A stretch of DNA of 64,000 nucleotides from Mesorhizobium sp. AR07 (GTDB lineage Bacteria > Pseudomonadota > Alphaproteobacteria > Rhizobiales > Rhizobiaceae): the NCBI RefSeq assembly GCF_024746815.1, contig NZ_CP080525.1:868001-932000 (forward strand), written 5' to 3'. Numbering within the stretch: the stretch's first letter is position 1; every line of letters starts with the position of its first letter. The translations under genes were made by a program, and so were the position numbers. Shown here piece by piece: positions 16,310 to 24,787 of the stretch. Below the pieces are notes generated by a model. The model was not told the origin of the DNA and did not search any database. It saw only the letters and a program-made list of their open reading frames with translations.

Positions 16310-17665
16310 TTATTGGCGTAAGTCGCGAAGGCCGAGTTCTTTCCACATCCATTCGAAGCTATAGGTGGCCATGGGATGGGTAGGATCTGGCTGTTTAGCC
16401 GTCTGGTTTTCGAGATATTTTAGCCAATCGGCGGCCTTTTGGCGGCCGGCCGGAGTCTTGGCGGCTTGACGCGGTGTTTTATTCCCCAACATTGCGACCG
16501 GTTGGTCGAGAGTATCCAGATAATGGCGATCCAAGAACTCGTGAATGGTCTCTTCGGCGATTTCCGGCGGAATGCTCGATGATGGCGTTTGTGTATGTTT
16601 TCCCGGCCGCTCGGCCATCATCTGTTCGACCGTGCGGATTTCGGTAAGGGGCGTCCGCACAAGATCGCCGAGGGCCTGGCGGATCAGGTCCGTCCCATTT
16701 TTCGCGCGCGCTGCGGAATTGGCGGACAGGTGCAGCAAGCGGTCCTTCAGTTCGGCATTGCCTATCACGCGCCAACCGCTGTCCATCAGCGTGTCGAGTG
16801 TGGTTGCCTCCGCCGTTTTTGGCTTGTCGCTGCCTTGCGGGACCTCCTCCATCCAGTTCCAGAATTTCGCGTTTTCCTGAACCATGCCTGGAATGCTGTT
16901 CAACCGGGCAGCGATATCTCGCTGCGCCACACCGGATGCCAAGGGAAAGCGGACATCGTGGAAAACGATATCGTCGCCATCGCTGTTTTGCAGCAATGGC
17001 CTTCCCATCGCCCTATCGAGGGTGTCAAACAACCATGACAGAGTGAACATGGATGCCACCGCCTGTAACTCTTCATCCTTCAAGGCAGGTAGCTTCCTTG
17101 CATTCCTTTTGCCGAACGTGCCCCGCAGCCCATCGAACAATGTCTCTGTAGCCTGCGGGGTGAACGGCAAAAGGCCGCCCGCAAGGACGTTCTTCCCCAT
17201 GACAGGTACGATCCGTGCAGCGATCCTGTCCCACTGCTTCAACGTCTTCGTGGCAGTGCCCTCGCTAACCGTGATCGGCTCACCTCCGCGAATAAGATCG
17301 CGCGCCATGAGGGATTGTCCTGGCGCTACGTTGCTTACCTCATACAAGCTCATGATGGAGGTGCGCAGCGCCATCATATAGGCTTTGGATTGCGCGGTTT
17401 CCTTCCAACCCCGGCGCTTGACATAGTCATCGACGATGTTGCTGGCTTGGCCCTCGAAGTCCTGGGTCAGGAAATCCTCGAAGGCGCAGCCCCAGAGGGT
17501 CATTGCCCAATCGTGGCCGAGGGTTTCGGAAAGGTCGTCGAACTCCATGCCGCAGGCATCGAGAGCCGGGCCGAAATGATCGTCGAACACTTCCTCGAAA
17601 CATCCTCGCCATTCGTCACGGCCAAGGAATTTCATCAGCCCTGTGAGATCATGGCCGGTTGGCAT
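16310..17665 (-). CDS. Unrecognised 451-aa protein with C-terminal antitoxin-like motif
   Basis: I cannot name this protein. The N-terminal 300 residues are soluble, mixed helical and rich in acidic and aromatic residues (FEEVFDDHFGPALDACG, DWAMTLWGCAFEDFL). A low-complexity hinge (HTQTPSSSIPPE) precedes a C-terminal segment. That segment, HYLDTLDQPVAMLGNKTPRQ then AAKTPAGRQKAADWLKYLEN (about 385-430), resembles the DxPxxxLGxxTPREAAxTxxGR element of MbcA/ParS (DUF2384-type) toxin-binding domains. GGAGAAGCACC precedes the ATG at 17665, so the longer frame to 17920 is unlikely. It is a lone gene between spacers, with slightly lower GC than its neighbours by eye. Confidence 0.7.
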   Translation of the reverse strand: MPTGHDLTGLMKFLGRDEWRGCFEEVFDDHFGPALDACGMEFDDLSETLGHDWAMTLWGCAFEDFLTQDFEGQASNIVDDYVKRRGWKETAQSKAYMMALRTSIMSLYEVSNVAPGQSLMARDLIRGGEPITVSEGTATKTLKQWDRIAARIVPVMGKNVLAGGLLPFTPQATETLFDGLRGTFGKRNARKLPALKDEELQAVASMFTLSWLFDTLDRAMGRPLLQNSDGDDIVFHDVRFPLASGVAQRDIAARLNSIPGMVQENAKFWNWMEEVPQGSDKPKTAEATTLDTLMDSGWRVIGNAELKDRLLHLSANSAARAKNGTDLIRQALGDLVRTPLTEIRTVEQMMAERPGKHTQTPSSSIPPEIAEETIHEFLDRHYLDTLDQPVAMLGNKTPRQAAKTPAGRQKAADWLKYLENQTAKQPDPTHPMATYSFEWMWKELGLRDLRQ

Positions 17666-17985
17666 GGTGCTTCTCCAAGTTCTGGCGATGGCGACGACGG
17701 ACGCGGTCGGTTCGCAGGCATCGTATTGCCGGTCTATTTTCTGCTCCGCTGTTGTGACCGGGCAAGACACTTTCGGCGATTTCCCAGCGTTTGTTCGTAT
17801 CAAGATTCCCACAAGGATCGCGCCCATTCGACCTGTCGGCGCGAAGCCTGGGTAGTGCACCACCCAATCCGCCGCTCGAATTGCGTGCAAGAGCGAAGAT
17901 GTGCATTCACGGCACGACATATTCTGACATCAAATGCTAGAATTACGACGAGTTTGACTCGATCCCGGCGACAGATTGGCCAAGA
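17666..17985. other. 320-bp intergenic spacer
   Basis: Divergent promoter region between the 451-aa protein gene and the DUF3299 gene. The minus frame stays open as far as 17920, but it lacks a ribosome site and reads as low-quality coding sequence. No repeat, RNA or operator could be recognised. Confidence 0.5.
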
Positions 17986-17994
17986 ATGGAGCCC

Positions 17995-18564
17995 ATGAGC
18001 AATAGCTTCAAATCAGGTGCGATCCTGGCTGCGGCATTTGGCATTTTCGTCGGCCATGCCTCTGCCGAGACCGCGCACATATTCTGGAAGGATCTGCGCC
18101 CGGCGACCCAGGCCGCCGCCGAAGGCGCCGGACTGCCGATGATCGCGGCAAAAATGCCCGACCACGGCGAGACGCTGTCCCTCAATCTGCAGGATAAAAC
18201 GATTCAGTTAGCCGGCTATGCACTTCCGGTCGACCGCGACGGCGACCTTGTCTATCAGTTCCTGTTGGTGCCGTGGACGGGCGCCTGCAGCCACATGCCG
18301 ACGCCGCCGCCCAACCAGATCGTGCTGGTCACGCCGACCCACCCTTACAAGCTTTCGGAAGCCTACCAGCCGGTCTTGGTTACCGGGGCGCTGAAGCCGG
18401 ACATGGAAAAGAGCCAGCTCTTCATTCTCGACGGCATCAGCGTCATCCAGTCCGGTTACATCGTACGCAAGGCCGAGGTGGTGAGCGTCGACAGCGTGCC
18501 GGACACGATCACGCTGCCGGTGAACTCACCCTGGAGTTTCCTCAACAAGAAGAAGAAGAACTGA
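17995..18564 (+). CDS. DUF3299 periplasmic protein, 189 aa
   Basis: Signal peptide (about 1-25, ending HASAET). The mature domain has LAGYALPVDRDGDLVYQFLLVPWTGACSHMPTPPPNQIVLV, here split across about residues 70-110. The segments FLLVPWTGAC and PPPNQI are diagnostic of DUF3299, a family found near FtsX-like and lipoprotein-release transporters. None of those is nearby here. The C-terminus is lysine-rich (LNKKKKN). ATG 17986 is an in-frame alternative start. Function unknown; periplasmic location inferred. Confidence 0.85.
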   Translation: MSNSFKSGAILAAAFGIFVGHASAETAHIFWKDLRPATQAAAEGAGLPMIAAKMPDHGETLSLNLQDKTIQLAGYALPVDRDGDLVYQFLLVPWTGACSHMPTPPPNQIVLVTPTHPYKLSEAYQPVLVTGALKPDMEKSQLFILDGISVIQSGYIVRKAEVVSVDSVPDTITLPVNSPWSFLNKKKKN

Positions 18565-18575
18565 GCGGCCCCGTT

Positions 18576-18680
18576 AGAGTGGTTCATCGTTTCACGGAAA
18601 CGCAGAACCGCTCTACCTCTTTGGTTTTGACGCAATTCCGGACGGAAAACCGCTACCCACTTTTCCTGGAATTGCTCTAG
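18576..18680. repeat. Palindromic intergenic repeat, two hairpins
   Basis: AGAGTGGTTC (18576-18585) pairs with GAACCGCTCT (18605-18614), and GCAATTCC (18632-18639) with GGAATTGC (18668-18675). The combination AATTCCGGACGGAAAACCGCT is characteristic of a dispersed Rhizobiales repeat (recalled, not searched). It sits between the convergent DUF3299 and Lrp genes and could also terminate both. Confidence 0.65.
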
Positions 18681-18681
18681 C

Positions 18682-19173
18682 TCAAGCGGCGTTGGCGCCC
18701 GATTCCTTGTCCAGCACCATGTAGTCGAGCGGAATCTCGGTCGTGTACTTGATCTGCTCCATGGCGAACGACGACGACACGTCACGAATCTCGATCTTGG
18801 CGATCAGCCGTTTGTAGAAGGCATCGTAGGCGGCGATGTCGGGCACGACGACGCGCAAGAGATAGTCGACATCGCCGCTCATGCGGTAGAATTCGACCAC
18901 TTCCGGAAACTCCTGGATGACCTCGGAAAACCGCCGCAGCCATTCATGGCTGTGCGAATTGGTGCGGATCGAGACGAAGACGGTGACCCGCACATTGACC
19001 TTCTCATGGTCGAGAATGGCGACACGCCGCTTGATGACGCCCTCTTCCTCGAGCTTCTGGATGCGCCGCCAGCAAGGTGTCGTCGACAGTCCGACTTTCT
19101 TGGCAACGTCGGCGACCGCGAGTGTCGCGTCCTCCTGCAAAAGGCGGAGAATTTTTCTATCAAGGCGGTCCAT
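18682..19173 (-). CDS. Lrp/AsnC family transcriptional regulator, 163 aa
   Basis: N-terminal HTH: LDRKILRLLQEDATLAVADV with KKVGLSTTPCWRRIQKLEEEG (about 3-45), the standard Lrp/AsnC domain with the TPCWRRI recognition helix. The C-terminal RAM domain has FVSIRTNSHSHEWLRRFSEVI and MSGDVDYLLRVVVPDIAAYD, the effector-binding ferredoxin-like fold. AGGAG precedes ATG 19173; upstream in-frame starts at 19191 and 19239 lack this. This subgroup usually acts as a local activator of an amino-acid gene, but no obvious target is divergent from it. Confidence 0.93.
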   Translation of the reverse strand: MDRLDRKILRLLQEDATLAVADVAKKVGLSTTPCWRRIQKLEEEGVIKRRVAILDHEKVNVRVTVFVSIRTNSHSHEWLRRFSEVIQEFPEVVEFYRMSGDVDYLLRVVVPDIAAYDAFYKRLIAKIEIRDVSSSFAMEQIKYTTEIPLDYMVLDKESGANAA

Positions 19174-19362
19174 TTTTTGCTCCTGATGCATGTCGCCGGG
19201 GTAACGACATGCGGAAAACAAGAATTCAAAGCGCGTCACGGCTTCCCTTCAGTCGCGGCGCGCTATGGGGAATAGATTGGCTATATTCCGCCTTATCAGG
19301 GCCTTTCACAAGAAAGAAATTCTGCCGATCGGGCGAAAAGCGAGTGTTTTCTTGCTGAAAGG

Positions 19363-19980
19363 TCAGTCGAGACGATAGCGAATTTCCGATCTCAGGAATG
19401 GCAGCAAATCCATTTCAAACCATGGATTCTTCTTCAGCCAGCCGGTGTTGCGCCACGACGGATGTGGCAGCGGCAGCACCTTTTGACTGCCGGGCGCGTC
19501 CCAGATGGCGCGCCAATCCATCACCGTTTCCGTCAGCGAGGGCCGGCGCGCCGTACCCATGTGCCAGGACTGCGCATAGATGCCGATCGTCAGCACCAGA
19601 TCGATCCGTGGCATCAGGGCCATCAAAGGCGCGCGCCAGGCCGGCGCGCATTCGCGCCGTGGCGGCAGGTCGCCGCCCTTGGCATCCTGGCCGGGAAAGC
19701 AAAAGCCCATCGGCACGATGGCGAATTTTTCGATGTCGTAGAATTCGTCGCTTGTCACCCCGAGCCAGCTGCGCAAGCGGTCGCCGGAGGCGTCGGTGAA
19801 CGGCATGCCTGACAGATGCACCTTGGTCCCCGGCGCCTGGCTGGCGATCAGGATGCGGGCGCTGGACGAGGGGCGCAGCACCGGCCGCGGTTCGTGCGGC
19901 AACGGCCGTCCGATCGGATTTTCGACGCAAATGCGGCAAGCCCGAACCGTCGCGGCAAAACTATCGAGTTCCGCGGTCAT
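19363..19980 (-). CDS. Uracil-DNA glycosylase superfamily protein, 205 aa
   Basis: Resembles the Fe-S (family 4/5-like) UDG branch. Motif A is a variant ASQAPGTKVHLSGMPFTDASGDRL (usual GExPG...GxPFxGxxG). Motif B appears as LPHPSWRN near residue 183. Cys15, Cys18, Cys94 and Cys111 are spaced like the four ligands of family-4 UDG iron-sulfur clusters (inference). It would remove uracil from deaminated DNA. Start ATG 19980 lies just after the GST stop (2-bp gap), so GST and this gene are likely co-transcribed. The motif A change from GE to SQ makes the exact activity uncertain. Confidence 0.82.
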   Translation of the reverse strand: MTAELDSFAATVRACRICVENPIGRPLPHEPRPVLRPSSSARILIASQAPGTKVHLSGMPFTDASGDRLRSWLGVTSDEFYDIEKFAIVPMGFCFPGQDAKGGDLPPRRECAPAWRAPLMALMPRIDLVLTIGIYAQSWHMGTARRPSLTETVMDWRAIWDAPGSQKVLPLPHPSWRNTGWLKKNPWFEMDLLPFLRSEIRYRLD

Positions 19981-19982
19981 TC

Positions 19983-20594
19983 TCAGGCCGCTGCACTCGG
20001 CCGGCTCGAAACCGTTTGATACCAACGCAGCACATTTTCGCACTCTTCCGGCACTTTGATGCGCGCCGGTTTCATGAAGTCGATGGCGATCATCCCGGTG
20101 ATGTCGGCGATCGAATAGGCGTCGCCGGCGGCGAAGTCCCGGTTCGCCAGCTCATCGTCGAGGAGTTTCAGGAATTCGACCGCCTTCGATTTGTTGGCTT
20201 CGCCCCATTCGGCGATCTGCGGGATTTCCCACTCCTTCATGGCCGGATGGATGTGACGAAAGGCCTGCGCGACGCAACTGAGCAGGTTGAATTCCATCCG
20301 TCTCTGCCACATCTCGACCTGCGCCTTGCCGAGCGCGCCACGCCCGAACAAGGACGGCTCGGGATGCAACTCCTCGAAATAGCGGCAGATGGCGACGGAT
20401 TCGGTGATGATCGTGCCATCGTCGAGTTCCAGCACCGGCAGGCGCTGCAGGGGGTTGCGCGAACTCACCGCCTGTTGTCTGTGCTCCAGCGCGCCCATGT
20501 CGACGGACACCAAGGGTATAGCGATGCCTTTCTCGGCAAGGAAAACCCGGACCCGCCGTGGATTGGGCGCCCGGCCACCGTCGAAGAGCTTCAT
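19983..20594 (-). CDS. Glutathione S-transferase family protein, 203 aa
   Basis: The N-terminal thioredoxin-like domain starts KLFDGGRAPNPRRVRVFLAEKGI. The cis-Pro LPVLELDDGTIITESVAICRY (glutathione-binding ES dyad) follows at about 53-73. The C-terminal helical domain is YSIADITGMIAIDF (N-capping box, about 150-163). The start at 20594 is preceded by GGGAGG. The catalytic Ser/Tyr is not obvious; the position is R-A-P-N in this subgroup. It lies 2 bp upstream of the UDG gene on the same strand, suggesting a shared transcript. Cytosolic; substrate unknown. Confidence 0.92.
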   Translation of the reverse strand: MKLFDGGRAPNPRRVRVFLAEKGIAIPLVSVDMGALEHRQQAVSSRNPLQRLPVLELDDGTIITESVAICRYFEELHPEPSLFGRGALGKAQVEMWQRRMEFNLLSCVAQAFRHIHPAMKEWEIPQIAEWGEANKSKAVEFLKLLDDELANRDFAAGDAYSIADITGMIAIDFMKPARIKVPEECENVLRWYQTVSSRPSAAA

Positions 20595-20638
20595 TCCATC
20601 CTCCCTTTTCGTTTCTCGACTCAGTTCCAAGATGCGCC

Positions 20639-21259
20639 TCACCAGAAGCGAAAGACCTCGCGCATGGCATCGCCGATCGATGCCAATGTGCCGTGCTTTC
20701 TCTCGACGACTTCGCCGTGATGGCTGTCGCGCCAGTCCTGCGGCTGGTCGAATGTACCCGCCCAGATGCCGGCCTTTCCCGCGCGGGCGATAGCTTCCTC
20801 GCTGTCGAAGTCGCCATAGGCAACCGCCCAGCCCGCTTCGACCTGGGCACGGTTGAGATCCTTGCCGCCGGCGGTGCAGTCACCAAGCAACCGGCCGTAG
20901 CGGTCTCGCTGCCAACCGGTGCAGGAAACCGGTTTACCGGCGATCAGCCGCACCAGCGACTGGCGTGCAAGTGTGCCACAGGGGTAGTCGGCGCCATTCC
21001 TGCGGCAGGTCTGCGAATATTCCGGAGCGTCGATGCCGCGCATGCGGATGCGCTCGGCGCCAAGCGTGATCGAATCGCCATCGTTGACGATCGCCGCACC
21101 TTCCGTCTTGCGCGTCTCCACCCGGTCGAGGCGGGCTGCGAGCAGGATCAGCAGTCCAAGAATGATGACGGCAAGCCCATAATCCGCCAGCCGGCGCCAC
21201 AGGCTTCGGGGCGGCGCGGCGTATCGCCGGCGCGGCCTTGGGCCCCATGAACGGCTCAT
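20639..21259 (-). CDS. Membrane-anchored thermonuclease-like (SNase) protein, 206 aa
   Basis: A basic N-terminus is followed by a single membrane anchor (YGLAVIILGLLILLAARLD, about 27-45). Then comes a staphylococcal-nuclease OB-fold: VNDGDSITLGAERIRMRGID, where DGDS and the RxxGIDAPE segment supply the Ca2+ ligand and catalytic Arg/Glu. TLARQSLVRLIAGKPVSC and DRYGRLLGDC follow, the latter carrying the second catalytic Arg. Family knowledge suggests a periplasm-facing nuclease. Divergent from the histidine kinase at 21335; no link is apparent. Confidence 0.9.
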   Translation of the reverse strand: MSRSWGPRPRRRYAAPPRSLWRRLADYGLAVIILGLLILLAARLDRVETRKTEGAAIVNDGDSITLGAERIRMRGIDAPEYSQTCRRNGADYPCGTLARQSLVRLIAGKPVSCTGWQRDRYGRLLGDCTAGGKDLNRAQVEAGWAVAYGDFDSEEAIARAGKAGIWAGTFDQPQDWRDSHHGEVVERKHGTLASIGDAMREVFRFW

Positions 21260-21334
21260 ATGGCAAACGGTTGGTTAATCATTCGAACGTAGCTTAACAC
21301 TTGGAAACCGCTGCTCGCATAAATTGAAGTTTTG

Positions 21335-22855
21335 ATGCCCTTGCAACGCTCGAACACAGCGGACAAGTTCATTGTGGACCGCAGGAAACGTCATCGCAAC
21401 AGTGATGTCGCGCGTGCGGTGCGCAAGACGCGCGACCGTCTTTCGCAGCAGGCCGGTAATCCCGATTTCGATCGCGAACTGCTAAAACTCCACGCCCGCG
21501 CGATGACCAGCGGCGCCATCGCCATCCCGCTGCTCGTCCTGGCGATCGCGGCAGCCGGCCGGCTTGCCGGCGTCGACAATGAGATCGGCCTCTGGGCACT
21601 GTTCACGCTCACCTGCTACACCATCGTCGCCTTCATGGCGCGGCGCATTGAGCGAACTGAAGCTTCCGCGCTCAACCCTTTGCAAACACGAAGAGAATTC
21701 CTGGTCGGCCATTTCCTGTGCGGTCTCGGCTGGGGCTGGTTCGTCTGGCTCGGTTGCGGCGCCTGTCAGGTCGACCAGTTCCAGACGGTCAAGGCTGCGG
21801 TGCTGCTGTTGGCCATGGCGGCGACCGCGGTGATGACCTCATCGTTGCGCGGCGCCTTGCTGGTTACCTTTGCCGTTCCGGTGGCGCTCTACGCCTATGC
21901 CGGGGCCAAGCTTTGGATGCCTGTCGAGGCGGTCATGGCCGGGCTGCTGGTCGTATCGCTGCCCTTCTTCGCCTATGTCGCCCGTCACCTCAACCGCGCG
22001 TCCCTGATGCTGTTGTCGTTCCGCTCGGAGAAGGATGCGCTGATCGCTGAGCTGGAGACGGCGAAATCGATGTCGGACGAGGCACGGCGGCGGGCCGAAG
22101 ACGCCAATCTGGCGAAGTCGCGGTTCCTCGCTTCGATGAGCCACGAATTGCGCACGCCGCTCAACGCCATTCTCGGCTTCTCCGAGGTGATGTCGAACGA
22201 GGTGCTAGGCCCGATGAGCAATCCCACCTATCGCGACTACGCCCATGACGTGCATGAATCCGGCCAGCATCTGCTCGACCTGATCAACGAGATCCTCGAC
22301 CTGTCGCGCATCGAGGCCGGCCGCTACCAGCTCAATGAAGAGCCGGTGATGCTGCTCGGCATCGTCGAGGATTGCTGCCACATGATGGAATTGAAGGCGC
22401 GCAACAAGGATATCCGCGTCGTCCAGGATTTCGAGCATGAGCTGCCGCGCCTGTTCGCCGACGAGCGGGCGGTGCGGCAGATCACGCTCAACCTTCTGTC
22501 GAATGCCATCAAATTCACCGCCACCGGCGGCGAAATCCGCGTCCGCGTCGGCTGGACGGCGGGCGGTGGCCAATACATTTCGATCAAGGACAATGGGCCG
22601 GGCATACCCGAAGACGAAATCCCGATTGTGCTCTCGGCCTTCGGCCAGGGCTCGATTGCCATCAAGAGTGCCGAGCAAGGCACCGGGCTTGGCCTGCCGA
22701 TCGTGCAAGGGCTGCTGGCCATGCATGGTGGCGAGTTCGAACTTCACTCCAAACTGCGCGAAGGCACCGAGGCGATCGCCATCTTCCCGCTGAGCCGGGT
22801 GATGGAGGAATTGCCCGCGCTGCCGACCGCGGCGGTGGCGGCGCGACGGCGATAG
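21335..22855 (+). CDS. Membrane-bound sensor histidine kinase (HisKA), 506 aa
   Basis: About six hydrophobic segments lie between residues 50 and 210 and form a membrane sensor. A coiled linker (EKDALIAELETAKSMSDEARRRAEDANLAKS) leads to the H-box FLASMSHELRTPLNAILGFSEVM. The N-box LNLLSNAIKFT, G1 DNGPGIPEDE and G2 GTGLGLPIVQGL complete the kinase. H-box and linker resemble the PleC/PdhS group of alphaproteobacterial kinases (inference). ATG 21335 chosen; TTG 21332 directly before it is in frame. No response regulator is adjacent, so the partner is unknown. Confidence 0.93.
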   Translation: MPLQRSNTADKFIVDRRKRHRNSDVARAVRKTRDRLSQQAGNPDFDRELLKLHARAMTSGAIAIPLLVLAIAAAGRLAGVDNEIGLWALFTLTCYTIVAFMARRIERTEASALNPLQTRREFLVGHFLCGLGWGWFVWLGCGACQVDQFQTVKAAVLLLAMAATAVMTSSLRGALLVTFAVPVALYAYAGAKLWMPVEAVMAGLLVVSLPFFAYVARHLNRASLMLLSFRSEKDALIAELETAKSMSDEARRRAEDANLAKSRFLASMSHELRTPLNAILGFSEVMSNEVLGPMSNPTYRDYAHDVHESGQHLLDLINEILDLSRIEAGRYQLNEEPVMLLGIVEDCCHMMELKARNKDIRVVQDFEHELPRLFADERAVRQITLNLLSNAIKFTATGGEIRVRVGWTAGGGQYISIKDNGPGIPEDEIPIVLSAFGQGSIAIKSAEQGTGLGLPIVQGLLAMHGGEFELHSKLREGTEAIAIFPLSRVMEELPALPTAAVAARRR

Positions 22856-23015
22856 ATCCTCATCCTTGCTTCCTGATGTCTTACGCCGACACGCAAGACC
22901 CGACTGACGCTCGCCCGGCTTCCCCGTTTGACGGCTTCTTCGGTTTGCTCGGTAGTCCGGTCCAGAACTGCCAAGATAAAAGTGCACTATCCCGTAATCC
23001 AACTGCGTGGCCGGC

Positions 23016-23225
23016 TTAAAGTTTGATCCCGCAAATCACGCAGTAACATGTCGAGTACAGCGGCCAGGTGAGACTGTCGCGACGCGGAGGATGACGGTCC
23101 GAACCCGACACGCTCATATACATACGACACGGGAATTGGCCTGCATCCGACACTCCACCGCTGAACAGTAAAAGCGACAGGAGCAGTGCAGAGAACGCAG
23201 CGACGAGTACGAGAGGATCCTTCAT
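23016..23225 (-). CDS. Possible small secreted Cys-containing peptide, 69 aa
   Basis: An isolated frame in the 506-bp gap 22856-23361. Its N-terminus looks like a signal peptide (VLVAAFSALLLSLLLFSGGV, cleavage near SDA). The mature part is about 45 residues with several Cys (FPCRMY, YCVICG). There is no strong ribosome site before ATG 23225 or 23231. Apart from this frame I see nothing in the gap. It may be spurious. Confidence 0.3.
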   Translation of the reverse strand: MKDPLVLVAAFSALLLSLLLFSGGVSDAGQFPCRMYMSVSGSDRHPPRRDSLTWPLYSTCYCVICGIKL

Positions 23226-23361
23226 CGGCATCTATTTACTTCGTTGCCGTGTTGCATTCAACGCAATGCCGCAGAATTGATTAACAGAGCTGACTCAAAA
23301 ACAGCACCAACGGCCGTAGCGAGCAAGATTACGATGACGCTATTTCTTCGCGTTTGCTGGA

Positions 23362-24360
23362 CTAGCCACGCACCGCCGCCGCCATGCCTGAACTGGTCAG
23401 CGCCGCCGCCTTGACCAGACCCGCGGCAAGAGCGGCCCCTGCCCCTTCGCCGTGGCCGATGCCGAAATCAAGCAGTGGGCGAAGACCGAGGCGCTCAGTG
23501 GCCCGGGCGTGCGCGGGCTCCGGCGACAGGCTGGCAAGAAGACAATGGTCGAGTGCCGTGGGGTTGGCGGCATGCAGCACCGCTGCGGCAGCCGTTGCGG
23601 CAAATCCGTCGAGCAGCACCGGTATCTTCTGCATCCGTGCGGCGAGGATGGCGCCGGCAATCGCCGCGAACTCACGGCCGCCGACCCGGCGCAATGCCTC
23701 TAGCGGGTCGCCGAGATGGCCGCCATGAAAGGCCAGCGCCGCATCGACCACGTCAGCCTTGCGGGCCTGCATCGCCCCATCGGCGCCGGATCCAGGCCCG
23801 ACCCAGTCGGCACCCCTGCCCCCGAACAGTGCCGCAAACAGAGCGGCTGCGACGGTGGAGTTGCCGACACCGAGATCGCCGAGGCAAAGCAGATCGGTGC
23901 CGCCGGCGATCGCTTCCATGCCGAAGGCCATGGTGGCTGCGCAGCCGCGCTCGTCGAGCGCTGCATCCTCTGATATGTCGGCGGTCGGGATGTGCAGGGC
24001 AAGATCGAAAACCTTCAGCCCAAGATCGTTGGCGATGCAGATCTGGTTGATCGCGGCCCCGCCGGCGGCGCAAAGCTCGACCGCATTGGCGGTCGCCGCC
24101 ACCGGCCGTGGCGAAATCCCCTGCCTGATGACACCGTGATTGCCGGCAAAGACCGCCATCAACGGCCTTGTCACGGCTGGTGGAGCCCGCCCGCTCCAGG
24201 CGGCCAGCCAGGCAGCGATGTCTTCGATGCGGCCAAGTGAATTGCCGGGCTTGTCGGCCTTGGCGAACAGCGTACGCACGCGCGTCTCGGCTGTCGTGTC
24301 GGCCGCCGGCAAATTGGCCAGGAGGTTGCGAAAATCATCGAAAGGCAGTGCGCTGGTCAT
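23362..24360 (-). CDS. cobT: Nicotinate-nucleotide--dimethylbenzimidazole phosphoribosyltransferase CobT
   Basis: Activates the lower ligand base of cobalamin by forming alpha-ribazole phosphate. Motifs seen: KPGNSLGRIEDIAAWLA, VFAGNHGVIRQGISP, LCLGDLGVGNSTVAAAL and the catalytic region DFGIGHGEGAGAALA near the C-terminus (the Glu is the catalytic base). Start ATG 24360 gives 332 aa, close to the family's usual 340-350; an in-frame ATG at 24375 is also possible. No other cob gene is nearby. I looked for a cobalamin riboswitch upstream and found none. Confidence 0.95.
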   Translation of the reverse strand: MTSALPFDDFRNLLANLPAADTTAETRVRTLFAKADKPGNSLGRIEDIAAWLAAWSGRAPPAVTRPLMAVFAGNHGVIRQGISPRPVAATANAVELCAAGGAAINQICIANDLGLKVFDLALHIPTADISEDAALDERGCAATMAFGMEAIAGGTDLLCLGDLGVGNSTVAAALFAALFGGRGADWVGPGSGADGAMQARKADVVDAALAFHGGHLGDPLEALRRVGGREFAAIAGAILAARMQKIPVLLDGFAATAAAAVLHAANPTALDHCLLASLSPEPAHARATERLGLRPLLDFGIGHGEGAGAALAAGLVKAAALTSSGMAAAVRG

Positions 24361-24546
24361 GTCGTCGGCGATCATTCCCTGGAGTTGGGGAGCGGCATAG
24401 CCGCCTTGCAAGGTCGGCACAACCTCCCGGGTCGTCCTCCACCATTACCGCGAAGGCGGCAACGGAGGGCGCAATTGCGAGGGCTTGCATTGGCTTTGCG
24501 GTTGCACCATGTGGAGATGAAATAGGGAAACCCTCAAGAGAAAGTC

Positions 24547-24780
24547 GTGACGGCCATCGAATCCCCCTGCATCCTGGTTTGTTCGATCGACATGAAAACC
24601 GGCTTCTGCTTCGGTTGCGGTCGCACGCGCGAGGAAATCGGCGCCTGGATGGGAATGACGCCGGAAACGCGCCGCTCCATCATGGCTGAATTGCCTGCCC
24701 GGTTGGACACTGTCGAACGCCGGCCGCGCCGGGAAACGCGCCGCACCCGCATGGCGCGCGAACGCGACGTGCTGTCGTGA
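24547..24780 (+). CDS. DUF1289 Cys-rich protein, 77 aa
   Basis: Starts with GTG at 24547. The core SPCILVCSIDMKTGFCFGCG, then RTREEIGAWMGMT, is the DUF1289 signature. Its four Cys (C9, C13, C22, C25 by reading) probably bind a metal. The C-terminal tail is Arg-rich (RRPRRETRRTRMARERD). Function unknown; members are often annotated as Fe-S or zinc proteins. It is followed after 7 bp by the aspartic protease gene, so the two are probably one operon. Confidence 0.92.
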   Translation: MTAIESPCILVCSIDMKTGFCFGCGRTREEIGAWMGMTPETRRSIMAELPARLDTVERRPRRETRRTRMARERDVLS

Positions 24781-24787
24781 GGTGCGG

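Noticed and set aside
24361-24546. Possible cobalamin riboswitch upstream of cobT
   Set aside because: Looked for the B12-box core and supporting stems; not found in this short region.
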